Source of the DNA: Bacteroidales bacterium
GTDB taxonomy: Bacteria > Bacteroidota > Bacteroidia > Bacteroidales > UBA932
Direction: 5' to 3'
DNA length: 7,797 nucleotides
Assembly: GCA_017651785.1 (NCBI GenBank)
Contig: JAGCCD010000184.1
Location: forward strand, 1 to 7,797
Shown: positions 6,411 to 7,797 of the stretch, in pieces
Layout: each line of letters opens with the position of its first letter
How positions within the stretch are numbered: position 1 is the first letter of the stretch
Program-made: the position numbers and the translations under genes
The notes under the pieces: model-generated
What the model was told of the DNA's origin: nothing
The model's input: the letters and a program-made list of their open reading frames with translations, nothing else
Databases searched by the model: none

Positions 6411-7797
6411 TCAACGGTTGAAAAATCCTACGGTGGACTTTACATTCCTTGCGTTGGAGGTGAGCTCGCCCGTTCCGGCTACATACATCTGGGTAGATCC
6501 GCCGCCGTCCAGATTCATTGCGTAGTCGCAGCCCAAGCTTTTCATTATCAGTGCCATACGGGTAAGTGTGATGTTTGAGGTCACTGCCACCAGGTATATC
6601 TCGGAGGTGGCGGAAACATAACCTATTGCGGAACGAGGCCGGGACGAACCGTAGATGTTGCCGGACGTGGTTTCCCAAAGCTCGTAATTTGTATAGTATA
6701 CGCCTGTCTGGAAGCGGTCTTCAGACACGCAGACGTTGCCTCCGTACAGGAGCATGGGCCCGGTGGAAAGGGCCTCCTGCGGTGCCCAGCCCATTGCCGG
6801 TCCGGGGCCGGAAGTTGCGGAGACCTGGGGATAGATGTAACTGCCCGCCGTTCCCGCGGGTATGGGACGGTTGAAGAAATACGGCACGCCGTTTATAAGC
6901 GAGCACCAGTACGCGCCGGGTTTGCCGGATGCGTCGACCCCCAGTATCGCCCTCGTTACGGGCTGCCAGGTGGTTGTGTAGCTGTTGCTGTATCCCCGGC
7001 AGTTGGCTATACCCTCGGACGAAGAATTGTTGTAGCGCAGAGAGCCTTCGCTGTACGCAATGCCTATGTTCCCCTGAGACCCGAAGATCTGTCCGTTCAG
7101 GAGCACTGATGCGCCGCAGGATGCCTGCTGGCTGCTCATGGATTTGGCCGAGGCTGCGCCGAGAGGGGCGTTGTTTACGGCAAGCCTGACGGAGCCGGAG
7201 CAGTTTGCGTGGGCGCAGAAACCGTGAATGGAACCGTCCGCCGTGAATGACGCAAGGGAGATGCCCTCAGAAGGGGAGTCCATTGGCGAGAGTTCTATGC
7301 TGCTTGCAGCCGGTTGCGCGGGCAGAGTAAGTGTACTGACGCTGCTGTAGACATATGTGCCCTGGGACGGGTCGTAACAGTATGCCCTTACGTAGCAGGG
7401 CTCAGACGGGCGAAGGATTGAGTTGGGCACGCACTGGGTCAGCAGGGCGGTGCCGCTTCCTGTGAGCGAGGGGCCTGGAAGCTTGCCTTCCTCGCCCACA
7501 ATATCGCAAGTGGGCGAGGAGTATGAATAGCTGAATATGAGCCCGTGCCCGGCATCAGCGGAAGGAACACCCGCAAGGGTGTAATTTACGATGAAGTTGT
7601 AGTAATTCTCTGAGGTTGAGGTGATCTTTACCTCCAGCGGATCCGTAGCGGCCTGCTCGTAGCCGCTCTCTGTCGCAGTGGGCCTGTCGTCATTCTGAGC
7701 CCAGTTCCTGTCTATGAGGAGAACGTTTCCGTTGCGGGGCAGGTCGAGCGGCAGGGAAGATGTGTAGCGGTTGTAGTAATTGGCTGCCGTATAGAAT
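6411..7797 (-). CDS. Phosphodiester glycosidase (NAGPA/DUF2233) family protein, 5'-truncated by window edge
   Basis: The frame is open from the window end to TGA at 6411, giving 461 visible residues. A GTG at 7499 is only an internal codon, since in-frame sequence with protein-like content continues upstream. Visible residues about 50-160 resemble a fibronectin-III-like domain (LEVKITSTSENYY, ending PCYVRAYCYDPSQGTYVYSS). Residues about 175-461 match the NAGPA family: SVLLNGQIFG early, then LSTGPMLLYGG, SSRPRSAIGY, and the hallmark YAMNLDGGGSTQMYV (about 425-439). The human family member removes GlcNAc from GlcNAc-1-phosphodiesters on lysosomal enzymes; bacterial members are mostly uncharacterised and substrates vary, so the substrate is open. 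The N-terminal domain points to secretion, but the signal peptide lies outside the window. It has many cysteines, consistent with an extracytoplasmic location. It has a different transcription unit from the downstream lipoproteins, judging by the promoter between them. Confidence 0.92.
   Translation of the reverse strand, partial: FYTAANYYNRYTSSLPLDLPRNGNVLLIDRNWAQNDDRPTATESGYEQAATDPLEVKITSTSENYYNFIVNYTLAGVPSADAGHGLIFSYSYSSPTCDIVGEEGKLPGPSLTGSGTALLTQCVPNSILRPSEPCYVRAYCYDPSQGTYVYSSVSTLTLPAQPAASSIELSPMDSPSEGISLASFTADGSIHGFCAHANCSGSVRLAVNNAPLGAASAKSMSSQQASCGASVLLNGQIFGSQGNIGIAYSEGSLRYNNSSSEGIANCRGYSNSYTTTWQPVTRAILGVDASGKPGAYWCSLINGVPYFFNRPIPAGTAGSYIYPQVSATSGPGPAMGWAPQEALSTGPMLLYGGNVCVSEDRFQTGVYYTNYELWETTSGNIYGSSRPRSAIGYVSATSEIYLVAVTSNITLTRMALIMKSLGCDYAMNLDGGGSTQMYVAGTGELTSNARNVKSTVGFFNR

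Noticed and set aside
1..7797. CRISPR arrays, tRNA or rRNA genes, insertion sequences, attachment sites
   Set aside because: No regularly spaced repeats, no cloverleaf or rRNA-like stretches, and no transposase or integrase reading frames or terminal inverted repeats were seen.

Overview
The window looks like chromosomal DNA of a gut-type Bacteroidota (order Bacteroidales). The evidence is a set of lipoprotein signal peptides, fimbrillin-like (Mfa/FimA-type) domains, promoter boxes matching the Bacteroidetes consensus TAnnTTTG, no Shine-Dalgarno sequences before the starts, and a GH89 glycosidase of the Bacteroidales type. The genus cannot be fixed from this sequence; an Alistipes/Rikenellaceae-like or uncultured Bacteroidales source is plausible. 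All complete genes lie on the minus strand, so they are described here from high to low coordinates.

Layout: (1) 7797-6411 is the 3' part of a secreted protein with a fibronectin-III-like domain followed by a phosphodiester glycosidase (NAGPA/DUF2233) domain; its 5' end is outside the window. (2) A 111-bp intergenic region carries a good Bacteroidetes promoter (-7 box at 6358-6365). (3) This promoter reads into a three-gene unit: a 665-aa lipoprotein (6299-4302), a 44-aa acidic small protein (4305-4171) whose ATG overlaps the stop of the first gene as ATGA, and a 625-aa lipoprotein (4159-2282) starting 11 nt after the small gene. The two large proteins are tandem paralogs: a fimbrillin-like N-terminal domain, a short proline/acidic linker, and a beta-propeller-like C-terminal half. 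A perfect 12-bp inverted repeat lies inside the small gene. (4) A strong hairpin with a UUCG loop (2258-2231) ends the unit. (5) Directly after it a second -7 box (2211-2204) sits 4 nt before the ATG of a GH89 alpha-N-acetylglucosaminidase lipoprotein (2199-64), suggesting a leaderless transcript. (6) The last bases may hold the 22-codon tail of a convergent plus-strand gene whose stop overlaps that of GH89.

How the parts may work together (inference): the two enzymes belong to families whose best-known members cleave alpha-linked GlcNAc (GH89) and GlcNAc-1-phosphodiesters (NAGPA). Between them lies a surface-lipoprotein operon with possible adhesive or ligand-binding proteins. A glycan-foraging role is plausible, but no SusC/SusD pair, sulfatase or regulator is visible, so this is not a standard polysaccharide utilisation locus on the evidence here. 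The points most worth checking are the ATGA-coupled 44-aa protein with its internal perfect hairpin, and the paralogous fimbrillin-propeller lipoproteins that flank it.
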